A DNA stretch of 64,000 nucleotides. Origin: JAOUEA01 sp035249905. Its GTDB lineage: Bacteria > Actinomycetota > UBA4738 > HRBIN12. Each line of letters starts with the position of its first letter. Within the stretch, counting starts at the first letter, position 1. The notes beneath the pieces were generated by a model that made no database searches, had not been told where the DNA came from, and saw nothing but the letters and a program-made list of their open reading frames with translations. Both the position numbers and the translations under genes were made by a program. This document shows positions 55,690-64,000 of this stretch, piece by piece. Location of the stretch: assembly GCA_035249905.1 (NCBI GenBank), contig DATFFT010000097.1, positions 1-64,000 on the forward strand, in the 5' to 3' direction.

Positions 55690-55855
55690 GGGAGCACCTC
55701 CTTCACGTGATCGTCGGTCATCCCGATGAGGAACGCGAGGGGAGACCGGGAGGGTTCGTCGGCGTCACTCCAGATGATAGCCGAAGGATGTCCGGTAGGA
55801 CAGCCTCAGTTCCGGATGATATCCGGCCTTGCGGCGTTCGAAACCACTGCGGGGT

Positions 55856-56131
55856 CTAGCGGCGGCCGCCACCGCGACGATTGTCGTCGCGACGGGGGCG
55901 GCGCTCGATTCGGACCTCGGGCGCCGCCTTCGGCAGACGGGCCTTCATCGGTGCGTGTCCCGTGCGCTCGAACGTCACCATGACGTGATCGGTGCGCTGC
56001 TGGCGATCGAGCTCACGCCAGCCGTTGGCGAGCAGGTGCTTCTGCCGGTTGGCCGCGGTCTTGCGGAGGTTGTCGGTGCCGGGCACCTTCACGTAGAGGC
56101 GCTCGTGCAGGATCTCTCGGTAGTCAGCCAT
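55856..56131 (-). CDS. Small basic hypothetical protein
   Basis: The 91-residue protein begins MADYREILHERLYVKVPGTD and ends in an Arg/Gly/Asp-rich tail (ERRPRRDDNRRGGGRR) like those of RNA-binding proteins. The middle (NRQKHLLANGWRELDRQQRT) is helical and then strand-forming (HVMVTFERTGH). I cannot name a family. It lies between the transketolase and kamA genes on the same strand, 29 bp after transketolase, so it is likely co-transcribed with one or both. Confidence 0.6.
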   Translation of the reverse strand: MADYREILHERLYVKVPGTDNLRKTAANRQKHLLANGWRELDRQQRTDHVMVTFERTGHAPMKARLPKAAPEVRIERRPRRDDNRRGGGRR

Positions 56132-56160
56132 CGCCGGCTCAGGGTAGCAGGATGAAGCTC

Positions 56161-57996
56161 TCAGACTTCCTGGCGCACCCGATCGGCGATCGCCGCGGCA
56201 TCGATGCCCGCCCACGCTCGCATCTCCTCGGGTGAGCCGGAGCCCGGCATGTCTCGGATCGCGAGCTTCACGACCCGGCCCGAGATCGGCCCCGTCTCGG
56301 CCAACGCGTCGAGCACGGCATCACCGAGCCCGCCCTCGACACGGTGGTCCTCGGTCACCAGCACGAGCCCGGTGTCGTCGAGCGCACGCCGGAGCGTGGG
56401 CGCATCGATCGGCTTCACGGAGTACGCGTCGATCACGCGAACCGACGTCCCCTCGCCCGCCAGGGCGTCGGCTGCCGCCAGGCTCTCGCGCACCGTGACC
56501 CCGGCGCACACGAGGGTGGCCACGTCGTTCTCGGAGCTCCGAAGGATCTTCGATCCGCCGACCGGGAACTCCTCGTCGGCGCCGTAGATCGCGGGCGTGG
56601 CCTCGCGGGTCGTGCGCAGGTACGAGATGCCCGGAAGATCGCACATCGCCGCCACGAGCTTGACGGTCGAGGTTCCGTCGGCCGGATAGAGCACCGTCGA
56701 CGAGTGCATCGCACGGAACATGGCGAGGTCCTCGACGGCCATCTGCGAAGGCCCGTCCTCGCCGATCGAGACGCCGGCGTGCGAGCCGCACATCCGAAGG
56801 TCGGCCCGGCTGATCGTGCCCATGCGCATCTGGTCGAGCGCTCGGGTGAGGAAAGCTCCGAACGTCGCCGCGAACGCCGTCTTCCCCAAGACCTGCAGCC
56901 CCGTCTGCGTGCCGACGACCGCCTGCTCCGCGATGTACATCTCGAAGAACCGTTCCGGCGCGACCGCCTGGAAATCATCGGTGTGCGTGGAGTTCCCGAC
57001 CTCGCCGTCGAGCACCACGAGGTCCGGCCGGTGCCCTGCGAGCCATGCCAGCGCCTCCCCGAACGCTTTCCTCGTCGGGATCGGGTCGGTATACACCGGG
57101 GCCGGCTCGGCGCGCAGCTCGCCGAGCTCCAACGGCTTGATGTCGGGTGGCGAGTTCGGCGTCACCGTCATGGAACGGATGCCGCCGAGCTCCTCGATCG
57201 CTTGAGCGGCCTGCTCCTGCGACATCGCCTTGCCGTGCCACCCTTCCTGGTTGGCGACGATCGAAACGCCGTGCCCCTTCTCGGTGCGCGCCACGATCAT
57301 CGTGGGCCCCGCCGCCTCGGTCGCCTCGGCATACGCGGCGTCGATCGACGCCACGTCGTGCCCGTCGATCTCGATCGTGTGCCATCCATACGCCTGAGCG
57401 CGGCGGGCGAAGAGGTCACCGTTCCACCCGTGCATCGTCGGCCCGCGTTGTCCGAGCCGATTCATGTCGAGGATCGCGACGAGGTCGTCCACCTCGTGGA
57501 ACGCGGCCGCCTCCATGGCTTCCCAGACCGACCCCTCGGACGATTCGGAGTCGCCCAGCAGGACGAAGACACGCCCCCCGGTGCCGTCGAGGCGCATGGC
57601 GAGCGCCATGCCGAGCCCGACCGCGAGCCCCTGACCCAGGGAGCCCGTGGCGACGTCGATCCAGGGCAACTCCGGCACCGGCGCCGGGTGACCCTGGAGG
57701 GGCGAACCGAACCGGCGGAGCGTGAGCAGCTCCTCGTCGGAGATCGCGCCGATGGCCTTCAACGCCGAATACAGGGCGGGCGCGGCGTGCCCCTTCGACA
57801 TCACGAACCGATCGTTCGCCGGCGACTTCGGGTCTTCCACGTCGTATCGAAGGTGGCTCGCGTAGAGCACGGCGAGCAGGTGAGCGCACGACAACGACGA
57901 GGTCGGATGCCCCGACCCCGCCTCGGTCGTGCAACGGATGCTGTCGACCCCGATCTGTGCGGCGAGGTCGTTCCACAGCTGGACCCGGTCGTCCAT
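56161..57996 (-). CDS. tkt: Transketolase
   Basis: Transketolase moves two-carbon units between sugar phosphates in the pentose phosphate pathway, using thiamine diphosphate. The 611-residue protein is of the shorter, animal-like type: SGHPTSSLSCAH, the ThDP/metal motif LLGDSESSEGSVWEAMEAA ending in DMNRLGQ, DGEVGNSTHTDDF and GSHAGVSIGEDGPSQMAVED. The ThDP motif starts GDS, not the textbook GDG. The ATG follows GGAGGGGGAGAG. The frame is open further upstream, but that part lacks homology. Confidence 0.93.
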   Translation of the reverse strand: MDDRVQLWNDLAAQIGVDSIRCTTEAGSGHPTSSLSCAHLLAVLYASHLRYDVEDPKSPANDRFVMSKGHAAPALYSALKAIGAISDEELLTLRRFGSPLQGHPAPVPELPWIDVATGSLGQGLAVGLGMALAMRLDGTGGRVFVLLGDSESSEGSVWEAMEAAAFHEVDDLVAILDMNRLGQRGPTMHGWNGDLFARRAQAYGWHTIEIDGHDVASIDAAYAEATEAAGPTMIVARTEKGHGVSIVANQEGWHGKAMSQEQAAQAIEELGGIRSMTVTPNSPPDIKPLELGELRAEPAPVYTDPIPTRKAFGEALAWLAGHRPDLVVLDGEVGNSTHTDDFQAVAPERFFEMYIAEQAVVGTQTGLQVLGKTAFAATFGAFLTRALDQMRMGTISRADLRMCGSHAGVSIGEDGPSQMAVEDLAMFRAMHSSTVLYPADGTSTVKLVAAMCDLPGISYLRTTREATPAIYGADEEFPVGGSKILRSSENDVATLVCAGVTVRESLAAADALAGEGTSVRVIDAYSVKPIDAPTLRRALDDTGLVLVTEDHRVEGGLGDAVLDALAETGPISGRVVKLAIRDMPGSGSPEEMRAWAGIDAAAIADRVRQEV

Positions 57997-58136
57997 CTCT
58001 CCCCCTCCGACCCGTCGATGCGCGGGCGATGTCGGCAGCCTACCCACTGCGTGAGGAAGCGTCGCAGGCCACGGGACGCGACCGGAACTCCCGTCGTCGG
58101 CGGTCGACGGTGGCTTCGAGCTCTGGCAGGAACCGT

Positions 58137-58142
58137 TACCCT
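58137..58142 (+). promoter_or_regulatory. Probable -10 box for the DEAD-box helicase gene
   Basis: TACCCT lies 9 nt before the ATG at 58152, and no SD is present. The same hexamer serves as -10 in the carD, Rrf2 and tdh candidates. Confidence 0.35.
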
Positions 58143-58151
58143 TCAGTGCAG

Positions 58152-59360
58152 ATGAGCAGTGCGATCCCCTCGTTCCACGATCTCGGTGTTTCCGACGCCG
58201 TGATCGACACGCTGGCCGCTCGTGGCATCGAGGAGCCGTTCCCGATCCAGGTGATGGTCCTCGAGGACGCGACGGCCGGTCGCGACACGCTTGCGAGGTC
58301 GAAGACGGGGTCGGGCAAGACCCTGGGATTCGCGATCCCCATCGTCGAACGGCTCGACCCGCGGTCTCCACACCGACCCGAGGCGCTGGTGCTCGTGCCC
58401 ACCCGAGAGCTCGCGACCCAGGTACGCGAAGACTTCGCCGACATCGCCAAGGCCAAGGGCCTCAAGGTGAAGGCCGTCTACGGGGGCACCCGTGTGAGCG
58501 AGCAGTCCAGAGGCGTCGGTGACGTGCACATCCTGATCGCCACCCCTGGACGGCTCGACGATCTCGCCCAGCGGAGGTTGGTGCGTCTGGATCGCGTGCG
58601 CATCTTCGTGCTGGACGAGGCCGACCGCATGCTCGACATGGGTTTCCAGCCTCAGGTCGACCGCATCGTCCGGCGGCTGCCGAAGGACCGCCAGACGATG
58701 TTCTTCTCGGCCACGCTCGACGGGGCGGTCGGGCGCATCGCCGAGGTGTACACACGGGACCCGATCCTCCACGAGATCGACTCTGAGGGCAAGACCGTCG
58801 AGGAAGCCGATCATCGGTTCGCGCCCGTGGGGGCTCACGAGAAGCTCGGCACGCTGATCCAGCTCGCGAGGAACGAGGAGCCCGACGGCCTGACGCTCGT
58901 GTTCGTCAACACGAAGCGGGCCGTGGACTCGCTCGCGCGACAGCTGCGCGCCCAAGGGGTTCCGGCGGTCGCGATGCACGGCGACATGACCCAGCAGGCT
59001 CGCGAACGTGCGCTCCGGCGGTTCGAGGACAAGCACGTCGGCGTGTTGATCGCGACCGACGTCGCCGCGCGCGGGCTCGACCTCGACGACATCACCCTCG
59101 TCGTGAACTACGACCCTCCGCAGGACGACAAGGGATACGTCCATCGGGTCGGACGCACCGCGAGAGCGGGCCGAACAGGTACGAGCGTGACCCTCGTGAC
59201 CCCCGACCAGCTCGGAGACGTGAGCCGCATGGCCGCCCGCCTGGACCTGCACGAGGAGTTCGAGCAGGAGGGGATGAAGGTCGCGCCACCGCGCACCGTC
59301 TTCAGCGGCAGCGCTCGCGGTCGCCGGTCAGGGTTGCGAGGACCGAGGCGGCGAAGCTAG
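58152..59360 (+). CDS. DEAD-box RNA helicase
   Basis: The 402-residue helicase core has all main motifs: the Q motif (IEEPFPIQ), I (SKTGSGKT), Ia (PTRELATQ), Ib (TPGRL), II (LDEADRMLDMGF, DEAD), III (FFSAT), IV (LVFVNTKR), V (IATDVAARGLDLDD) and VI (HRVGRTARAG). A short basic tail (SGSARGRRSGLRGPRRRS) may bind RNA. It is RhlE/DeaD-like, and such helicases act in ribosome assembly and mRNA decay, especially in the cold. It is divergent from transketolase and ends 4 bp into the convergent PAS-GGDEF-EAL gene. Confidence 0.93.
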   Translation: MSSAIPSFHDLGVSDAVIDTLAARGIEEPFPIQVMVLEDATAGRDTLARSKTGSGKTLGFAIPIVERLDPRSPHRPEALVLVPTRELATQVREDFADIAKAKGLKVKAVYGGTRVSEQSRGVGDVHILIATPGRLDDLAQRRLVRLDRVRIFVLDEADRMLDMGFQPQVDRIVRRLPKDRQTMFFSATLDGAVGRIAEVYTRDPILHEIDSEGKTVEEADHRFAPVGAHEKLGTLIQLARNEEPDGLTLVFVNTKRAVDSLARQLRAQGVPAVAMHGDMTQQARERALRRFEDKHVGVLIATDVAARGLDLDDITLVVNYDPPQDDKGYVHRVGRTARAGRTGTSVTLVTPDQLGDVSRMAARLDLHEEFEQEGMKVAPPRTVFSGSARGRRSGLRGPRRRS

Positions 59361-61612
59361 CCGGCGGCCCCCGCTCCACCGTCGAGCACCTCGAGCCCGG
59401 CCCGCCGGTGCATCGCGAGGATCTCGCCCGGGGCGACGGGCCGCGAGAAATGGAATCCCTGCCCGAGGGTGCATCCCCGATCGGCGAGGAACCGCCACTC
59501 GCCCTCGGACTCGATGCCCTCGGCGAGCGGTGTCATGCCGAGGTTCACGGCGAGCGAGATCATCGCCGACACCATGCTGGCGGCGTCGTGATCCAGGTGG
59601 ACACCTCTGACGAACGAGCTGTCGATCTTCAGGATGTCCACCGGCATGTGCTTCAGGCGAGCGAGCGAGGAGTAGCCGGTGCCGAAGTCGTCGATCGCCA
59701 GCTTCAGGCCGCGGTCGTGGATCTCGGTGAGAACGCCGATCGTGCGGTCGGGATCGGTCATGGCCGTCGATTCGGTGATCTCGACCGTGACCCTCGAAGG
59801 ATCGACCCCCGCGATCGCGATCGGGGTCACCATCTTCTCCACGAGCTCCTTCTGGAACAGCTGGCGCGGGGACAGGTTGAAGCCCAGCTCGAGCTCGAGG
59901 CCCTCCGCGCGCCACTGTGCGTCCTGACGACAGAGCTCCTCCACGACCCATTCGCCGATGGCCTCGATCAGGCCCATCTCCTCGGCGAGCGGGATGAACT
60001 CGCCCGGAGGCACGAGCCCGCCGTTGGGCTCCGGCCATCGGATCAACGCCTCGACCCCGACCATGCGACCGGAGTCCAGCTCGATCAACGGCTGATAGTG
60101 GAGCATCCACTGCTTGCGTTCGACCGCCTTCCGCAGGCGCGTGGACATCGAGAGCCTCGTCATCGAGTCGCCCGCCTTCTTCGAGTGCATCACGAACTCT
60201 CCCGGTCCGTTCCGCTTGGCCTCGAACATGGCGGTCTCGGCGTTCTTCATCAGGGTCACCGCGTCGTCTGCATCCTGCGGGAACACGGCGATGCCCTGGC
60301 TCGCCGTCAGGTAGAGCTCGGTTCCGGCGATCCTGAAGGGGGCCCGCATCGCCTCCCGGACCCGCAGCGAGACGGTCTCGGCCGCGATCGAGCCGCCGTC
60401 CTGGCCACCAGGGACCGGGGGCGTCATGTCCAGGTCCGCGAGCAGCACGAGGAACTCGTCCCCTCCCGGCCGTGCCACGAGGTCCGTGTCGCGGGTGGCC
60501 TCGCGGATGCGCGCGGCGATGACCTTGATGAGCTCGTCTCCGGTCTCGTGCCCGAGCGAGTCGTTCACGAGCTTGAAGTCGTCGAGATCGACCGAGATCA
60601 CAGCGACACCGAGTCCGCTCCGGCGGGCACGGGCCAGGGACAGCTCGAGCAGCTCGTCGAACATCGCGCGGTTCGGCATGTCGGTCAGCTTGTCGTGGTA
60701 CGCGAGGTAGGCGATCTGCTCCTCGGCCGCCTTGCGCTCGGTGATATCGAGCATCACGCCCTGGATCTGTGCCGGCTTCCCGTCGGCGCCCGGCAGCACG
60801 ATGGCGGAGTCGCGGAACCAGAACACCCGGCCGTCACGCGCGACGAGCCGGTACTCGTACACGAAGGGCTTGCCGAGCTCACGGCCCCTGAGGTAGGTGT
60901 CGACCGCGCGGTCGCGATCGTCCGGGTGCAGCATGCGGGCCCAGAGAGCGGGATCCCGAACGTACTCCTCGGCCGTGTACCCGAGCAGCGTCTCGATCTG
61001 GGGGCTGACGTAGGTCGTGGTCATCCGGTCGTCGGCCACGTCGACGTAGACGATCGCGGGGATCTGCTCGACGAGCGCGCCGTACTTCGTTCGTGCGTCG
61101 TGGAGCTGGCCGCGAGTCGACACGTCCTCCGTGACGTCACGCATCATGCCGAGCCAGTACATCGGGACCCCGTGCCCGTCCCTGATCGCCACGCTCTCTT
61201 CGTCGATCCACACGACGTGACCATCACGATGGATCGCCCGATATCGCGCCCGGTATGGTTCGAACGTCCTCGCCGCCTCGTTGCTCTCCTCGAGGACCTT
61301 GTCGCGGTCGCTCGGATGTATCAGTTCGGTCCAGCTATCCGTGCAGCGCAACCATTCCTCTCGGGTGACGCCCAGCAGCGCCTCGATACCGGGGCTGACG
61401 TCGACCATGGCGTCGTCCGGCCCCACGCCGTCGATGTAGATCACCGTGGGGAGGTTGTCGACGATGCCCCGATACCTGACCTCCAGGTCCCGCAGCTGGG
61501 CCTGGACGTCCGACAGTCCACCGTCGATGCGTGAGGTGATCTCACGCGGGAACGACCCCTGCCGCGCCGTCGATACGTTCGTCTTCCGAGCTGCCTGGTC
61601 GTCGAGGGTCAC
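59357..61612 (-). CDS. PAS-PAS-GGDEF-EAL cyclic-di-GMP protein
   Basis: The 751-residue protein has two PAS/PAC domains (about 45-165 and 170-295). A GGDEF domain with an intact active site follows (VARPGGDEFLVLL, about 300-475), and then an EAL domain (about 490-740) with VEALIRW, NLSPRQLFQ, VEITESTAM, IDDFGTGYSSLARL and AEGIE. Both synthesis and hydrolysis of cyclic di-GMP look possible, and which dominates cannot be told from sequence. No membrane helices are present, so PAS domains sense an internal signal. The start is the GTG at 61612. Confidence 0.93.
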   Translation of the reverse strand: MTLDDQAARKTNVSTARQGSFPREITSRIDGGLSDVQAQLRDLEVRYRGIVDNLPTVIYIDGVGPDDAMVDVSPGIEALLGVTREEWLRCTDSWTELIHPSDRDKVLEESNEAARTFEPYRARYRAIHRDGHVVWIDEESVAIRDGHGVPMYWLGMMRDVTEDVSTRGQLHDARTKYGALVEQIPAIVYVDVADDRMTTTYVSPQIETLLGYTAEEYVRDPALWARMLHPDDRDRAVDTYLRGRELGKPFVYEYRLVARDGRVFWFRDSAIVLPGADGKPAQIQGVMLDITERKAAEEQIAYLAYHDKLTDMPNRAMFDELLELSLARARRSGLGVAVISVDLDDFKLVNDSLGHETGDELIKVIAARIREATRDTDLVARPGGDEFLVLLADLDMTPPVPGGQDGGSIAAETVSLRVREAMRAPFRIAGTELYLTASQGIAVFPQDADDAVTLMKNAETAMFEAKRNGPGEFVMHSKKAGDSMTRLSMSTRLRKAVERKQWMLHYQPLIELDSGRMVGVEALIRWPEPNGGLVPPGEFIPLAEEMGLIEAIGEWVVEELCRQDAQWRAEGLELELGFNLSPRQLFQKELVEKMVTPIAIAGVDPSRVTVEITESTAMTDPDRTIGVLTEIHDRGLKLAIDDFGTGYSSLARLKHMPVDILKIDSSFVRGVHLDHDAASMVSAMISLAVNLGMTPLAEGIESEGEWRFLADRGCTLGQGFHFSRPVAPGEILAMHRRAGLEVLDGGAGAAG

Positions 61613-61796
61613 GCTGCCTGCCGTTCAGTTCGATGCGGGTCGCCGAACCGCTGTCCGACGCTCAGTACATCGGCGGAAGCGGCCGAGAGCTTGAACGCCT
61701 TGCTTGACTGCAGGCCAGGCGATCTCGCGCCTCAGCACCCCGTCTCGTCGGGCAGCAGCGGGTCGGAACGCGGGCGCGTACCGACGATCCTCGCTC

Positions 61797-62110
61797 CTAA
61801 TGGCGTGAGTTGATTCGCTCGGGCTGCGTGAGGTCCGGGTCGCCACGGTAGGCCGAGACGTAGATCCGGCATCCGGCAGGCCGGTACGTTCGCGCCTGGC
61901 TCAGCGACCCTTCGGGAAGCCAGGTCTCGAGCGAGCCGCTACTCCGCATCGGACGGCGTGAAGCCGCCTTCGTACCTCCATCGCAGCACCAGCTCTCCTG
62001 GCTCGCCGCCGCGGGTCGGTGAGGGCGTGGAAGGAGCGTCCGCGGATCGGGCTCGGCACACGAGGAGCCGAGCGGGGCCAGGAACGCGATGGAAGCGAAC
62101 CTCCGAAGTC
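61797..62110 (-). pseudogene. Possible decayed secreted/lipoprotein fragment
   Basis: On the minus strand one frame shows a signal-like stretch with a Cys (RFASIAFLAPLGSSCAEPDP). The next frame continues TPSPTRGGEPGELVLRWRYEGGFTPSDAE and then stops. GELVLRWRYEGGF resembles the start of a family of small actinobacterial secreted proteins (recalled from general knowledge). The rest of the protein is missing or out of frame. No start codon with signals is seen. The wider gap 61613-62190 contains nothing else I can support. Confidence 0.25.
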
Positions 62111-62178
62111 TCTTGGGCGTCCCCCGGTTCGGTCCGTGTCGGACGCATCCGACCCATGGACCGGTTCCCGGTGCAGGG

Positions 62179-62184
62179 TACCCT
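62179..62184 (+). promoter_or_regulatory. Probable -10 box for tdh
   Basis: TACCCT lies 6 nt before an in-frame GTG at 62191 and 18 nt before the ATG at 62203. By the leaderless rule it favours the GTG start. No SD precedes either codon. Confidence 0.4.
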
Positions 62185-62190
62185 TCGGTC

Positions 62191-63261
62191 GTGGACGGGC
62201 TGATGCGGGCGTTGCGCAAGACCCGACGGGGGCCGGGAGCCGAGCTCGTCGACATACCGATCCCCGAGCCGAAGGACGACGAGGTCCTGGTTCGGGTGCA
62301 CGCCGCCTCGATCTGCGGCACCGATCTCCACATGCTCGAATGGAACGAGTGGGCCGACGGACGCATCGCCGCCGTCCCGATGACGTTCGGTCACGAGGTG
62401 GCCGGCACGGTCCACGCCGTCGGCGACGAGGTGCATCACGTGCAGCCGGGCACCTTCGTCGCCGCGGAGACCCACATCGCGTGCGGTCACTGTTCCACGT
62501 GCCAGACAGGTCGGGCCCACATCTGCGAGAACCTGCGCATCCTCGGTGTCGACACGGAGGGCGCCTTCGCCGAGTTCGTCGTCGTCCCCTCGAAGAACGC
62601 GTGGGTCATCGGCGAGGGCATCGATCCCGACGTGGCCTCGATCATGGAGCCCTTCGGCAACGCCGTGCACGCCTCGTTCGGCACGGGTGGGGGCGAGGAC
62701 ATCGCCACGAACTCGGTCGCGGTGATCGGCTGCGGTCCGATCGGCATGTTCGCCGTCGGCATCGTGCGGGCGCTGGGCGCGTTCGAGGTCATCGCGATCG
62801 AACCGAACGGCTACCGGCGGGGAAAGGCCGCGGCCATGGGCGCCGACGTGCTCGTGGATCCGGCCGAAGTCGATCCGGTCGAGGCCGTGCTCGAGCAGAC
62901 GAGTGGGGTGGGCGCCGAGGTCGTGCTCGAGATGAGCGGGAACAGCCTGGCGATCGATCAGGGCACCCGCATGCTGGCGCGGGGCGGCCGCATGTCGTTG
63001 CTCGGATTGCCCGACGCAGCGGTCTCGTTGGACCTGAACGACCAGGTGATCTTCAAGGAAGCTCGGCTGCAAGGCATCACGGGGCGGGAGATGTTCCGGA
63101 CGTGGCAGCAGACGACGACGCTCCTCTCGACGGGCAGGGTCGACGTCACACCGGTGATCACGCACAGGTTCCCGCTCGATCGGTGGCAGGAGGCGTTCGA
63201 TGCGACGGCGTCGGGCAGCTCCGGGAAGGTGATCCTCGTGCCCGACGGCACGGAGAGATGA
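62191..63261 (+). CDS. tdh: L-threonine 3-dehydrogenase
   Basis: Tdh oxidises threonine to 2-amino-3-oxobutyrate with NAD+, and the next gene, kbl, cleaves that product. The zinc MDR protein shows the catalytic zinc site (ASICGTDLHMLEW and FGHEVAGTV), the structural Cys cluster (ACGHCSTCQTGRAHIC), the NAD-binding VAVIGCGPIGMFAVG and a Tdh-like C-terminus. Family homology starts at ATG 62203 (MRALRKTRRGPG, 352 residues). GTG 62191, chosen from the TACCCT spacing, adds four residues (VDGL). The operon with kbl supports threonine catabolism to glycine and acetyl-CoA. Confidence 0.93.
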   Translation: MDGLMRALRKTRRGPGAELVDIPIPEPKDDEVLVRVHAASICGTDLHMLEWNEWADGRIAAVPMTFGHEVAGTVHAVGDEVHHVQPGTFVAAETHIACGHCSTCQTGRAHICENLRILGVDTEGAFAEFVVVPSKNAWVIGEGIDPDVASIMEPFGNAVHASFGTGGGEDIATNSVAVIGCGPIGMFAVGIVRALGAFEVIAIEPNGYRRGKAAAMGADVLVDPAEVDPVEAVLEQTSGVGAEVVLEMSGNSLAIDQGTRMLARGGRMSLLGLPDAAVSLDLNDQVIFKEARLQGITGREMFRTWQQTTTLLSTGRVDVTPVITHRFPLDRWQEAFDATASGSSGKVILVPDGTER

Positions 63262-63312
63262 TCGTGCCGAACGGCGCGGAGAGCTGATCGTGTCCAACAA
63301 CACGGAGACAGG
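63232..63312 (+). repeat. Three imperfect tandem repeats at the tdh-kbl junction
   Basis: Units of 29, 26 and 26 bp (63232-63260, 63261-63286, 63287-63312) are related, each with ATC(CTC)GTG-CC-AC/AAC followed by CGGAGA. The first encodes the tdh C-terminus ILVPDGTER. The second forms a mini-ORF MIVPNGAES. The third (IVSNNTET) is in frame with kbl. Confidence 0.55.
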
Positions 63313-63328
63313 AGGAGGGCACCGCTCG

Positions 63329-64000
63329 ATGTCCGCGCTCGACTACTTGAAGGAAGAGCTGGCGACGCTCGAACGTGACGGTCTGTTGCTGCACCCCCGA
63401 ACCCTGGAAGGTCCCCAGGGTGCACGGGCACGCTACGACGGCCGCGACGTGATCAACCTGGCGTCGAACAACTACCTCGGTCTCGCCAACCATCCCCGGC
63501 TGAACGAGGCGGCCGCTCGAGCTGCGAAGGAGTACGGCGCCGGTTCGGGCGCGGTGCGCACGATCGCGGGCCAGATGACGATGCATCGCGACCTGGAGTC
63601 GAGGTTCGCCGCCTTCAAGCACGCCGACGCCGCCTTGATGTTCCAGTCGGGATTCACCTCGAACTCCGGCGCGGTCGCTGCGATCCTCACGAAGGAGGAC
63701 GTCATCGTGTCGGACCGGCTGAACCACGCCTCGATCATCGACGGCGCCCGTCTCTCGCGCGCGGAGATCGCGGTCTTCGACCACCGCGACGCCGGACACG
63801 CCGACCGACTGTTGACCGAGACATCGCGGCCGGGGCGACGCCAGCTGTTGATCACCGACGGCGTCTTCTCGATGGACGGCGACATCGCGCCGCTCCCCGA
63901 CCTCGTCGAGGTCGCCGAGCGACACGGGGCGATCATGATGGTCGACGATGCCCATGCGAGCGGCGTGCTCGGCGCCGGGGGTGCGGGCACGGTCGATCAC
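63329..64000 (+). CDS. kbl: 2-amino-3-ketobutyrate CoA ligase (partial, runs off the end)
   Basis: Kbl is a PLP enzyme of the alpha-oxoamine synthase family that splits 2-amino-3-oxobutyrate with CoA into glycine and acetyl-CoA. The visible 224 residues show VINLASNNYLGLANHPRL, GAGSGAVRTIAGQMTMHRDLE, ALMFQSGFTSNSG and MMVDDAHASGVLG, all characteristic. The Lys that binds PLP lies beyond the window. The ATG at 63329 follows GGAGGAGGG by 9 nt. An in-frame GTG at 63290 would add 13 residues. It forms an operon with tdh. Confidence 0.95.
   Translation, partial: MSALDYLKEELATLERDGLLLHPRTLEGPQGARARYDGRDVINLASNNYLGLANHPRLNEAAARAAKEYGAGSGAVRTIAGQMTMHRDLESRFAAFKHADAALMFQSGFTSNSGAVAAILTKEDVIVSDRLNHASIIDGARLSRAEIAVFDHRDAGHADRLLTETSRPGRRQLLITDGVFSMDGDIAPLPDLVEVAERHGAIMMVDDAHASGVLGAGGAGTVDH

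Noticed and set aside
57541..57580. GDS in place of GDG in the transketolase ThDP motif as a defect
   Set aside because: The rest of the motif is intact and, as far as I recall, this variant occurs in other short-type bacterial transketolases.
57996..58371. Longer transketolase N-terminus
   Set aside because: The upstream frame has no homology to the family. The ATG at 57996 has a good ribosome site and gives the normal length.
61939..63303. Long minus-strand frame opposite tdh
   Set aside because: It is a shadow of tdh. Only its last part (about 61939-62110) shows protein-like sequence, reported as a decayed fragment.

Overview
The window is GC-rich, about two thirds G+C, and comes from a member of the Actinomycetota. 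The evidence is gene content and order. The folE-folP-folB-folK-DUF2520-panC-coaX run, the radA/carD/PIN-TRAM/ispD/ispF/rlmB run and the DUF3263/LytR_C pair are all arrangements known from mycobacteria and relatives. ClpC, CarD, an F420-type PPOX protein, many GTG/TTG starts and TANNNT-type -10 boxes agree with this. There are no plasmid, phage, IS or CRISPR signals. The stretch reads as chromosomal housekeeping DNA of an uncultured lineage outside the well-studied genera.

Layout. 1-7 kb: folate and pantothenate/CoA synthesis, with a TMEM175-type channel on the opposite strand and an alpha/beta hydrolase lacking its nucleophile inside the folate operon. 7-15 kb: a cNMP-binding protein, a receiver-only regulator, clpC, a LuxR-type AAA regulator with a one-base frameshift, a small SD-preceded ORF and a RIO kinase. 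15-21.4 kb: dsbB-like gene, radA, carD, PIN/TRAM membrane protein, ispD-ispF-rlmB and tRNA-Thr(TGT). 21.4-33 kb: accessory genes, namely a repeat-bearing secreted protein, a TadE-like remnant with a lone cpaB, a divergent P450/thermonuclease pair, a frameshifted D-aminoacylase, a histidine kinase, DUF3263-LytR_C, a second receiver-only regulator and an Fe-S type Rrf2 regulator. 33-46 kb: acs operon, YihY, an S9 peptidase, CIRCE-controlled groEL, a thioesterase, an NlpC/P60 enzyme, an NTN hydrolase with YjbQ, and an orphan GroES-like gene divergent from a PrmC-like gene. 46-64 kb: TlpA-like protein, moaA divergent from a MogA-XdhC fusion, a sulfatase/phospholipase C/membrane protein trio, a frameshifted nitrilase-family gene, a lysine 2,3-aminomutase family gene, transketolase, a DEAD-box helicase, a PAS-GGDEF-EAL protein, and tdh-kbl, which runs off the end.

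Three themes stand out. First, many genes without a Shine-Dalgarno (SD) sequence have a TANNNT box 6-9 nt before the start codon, which predicts widespread leaderless transcription and fixes several GTG starts. Second, at least three otherwise intact genes carry single-base frameshifts in conserved regions, two of them in G/C runs. Assembly indels are a real possibility and should be settled before calling them pseudogenes. Third, the window holds several unusual proteins: the nucleophile-less hydrolase, the MogA-XdhC fusion, a GroES with a lysine/alanine/proline-rich tail, and a PrmC relative with HPPY in place of NPPY. I found no single multi-gene system that I could call new with confidence.
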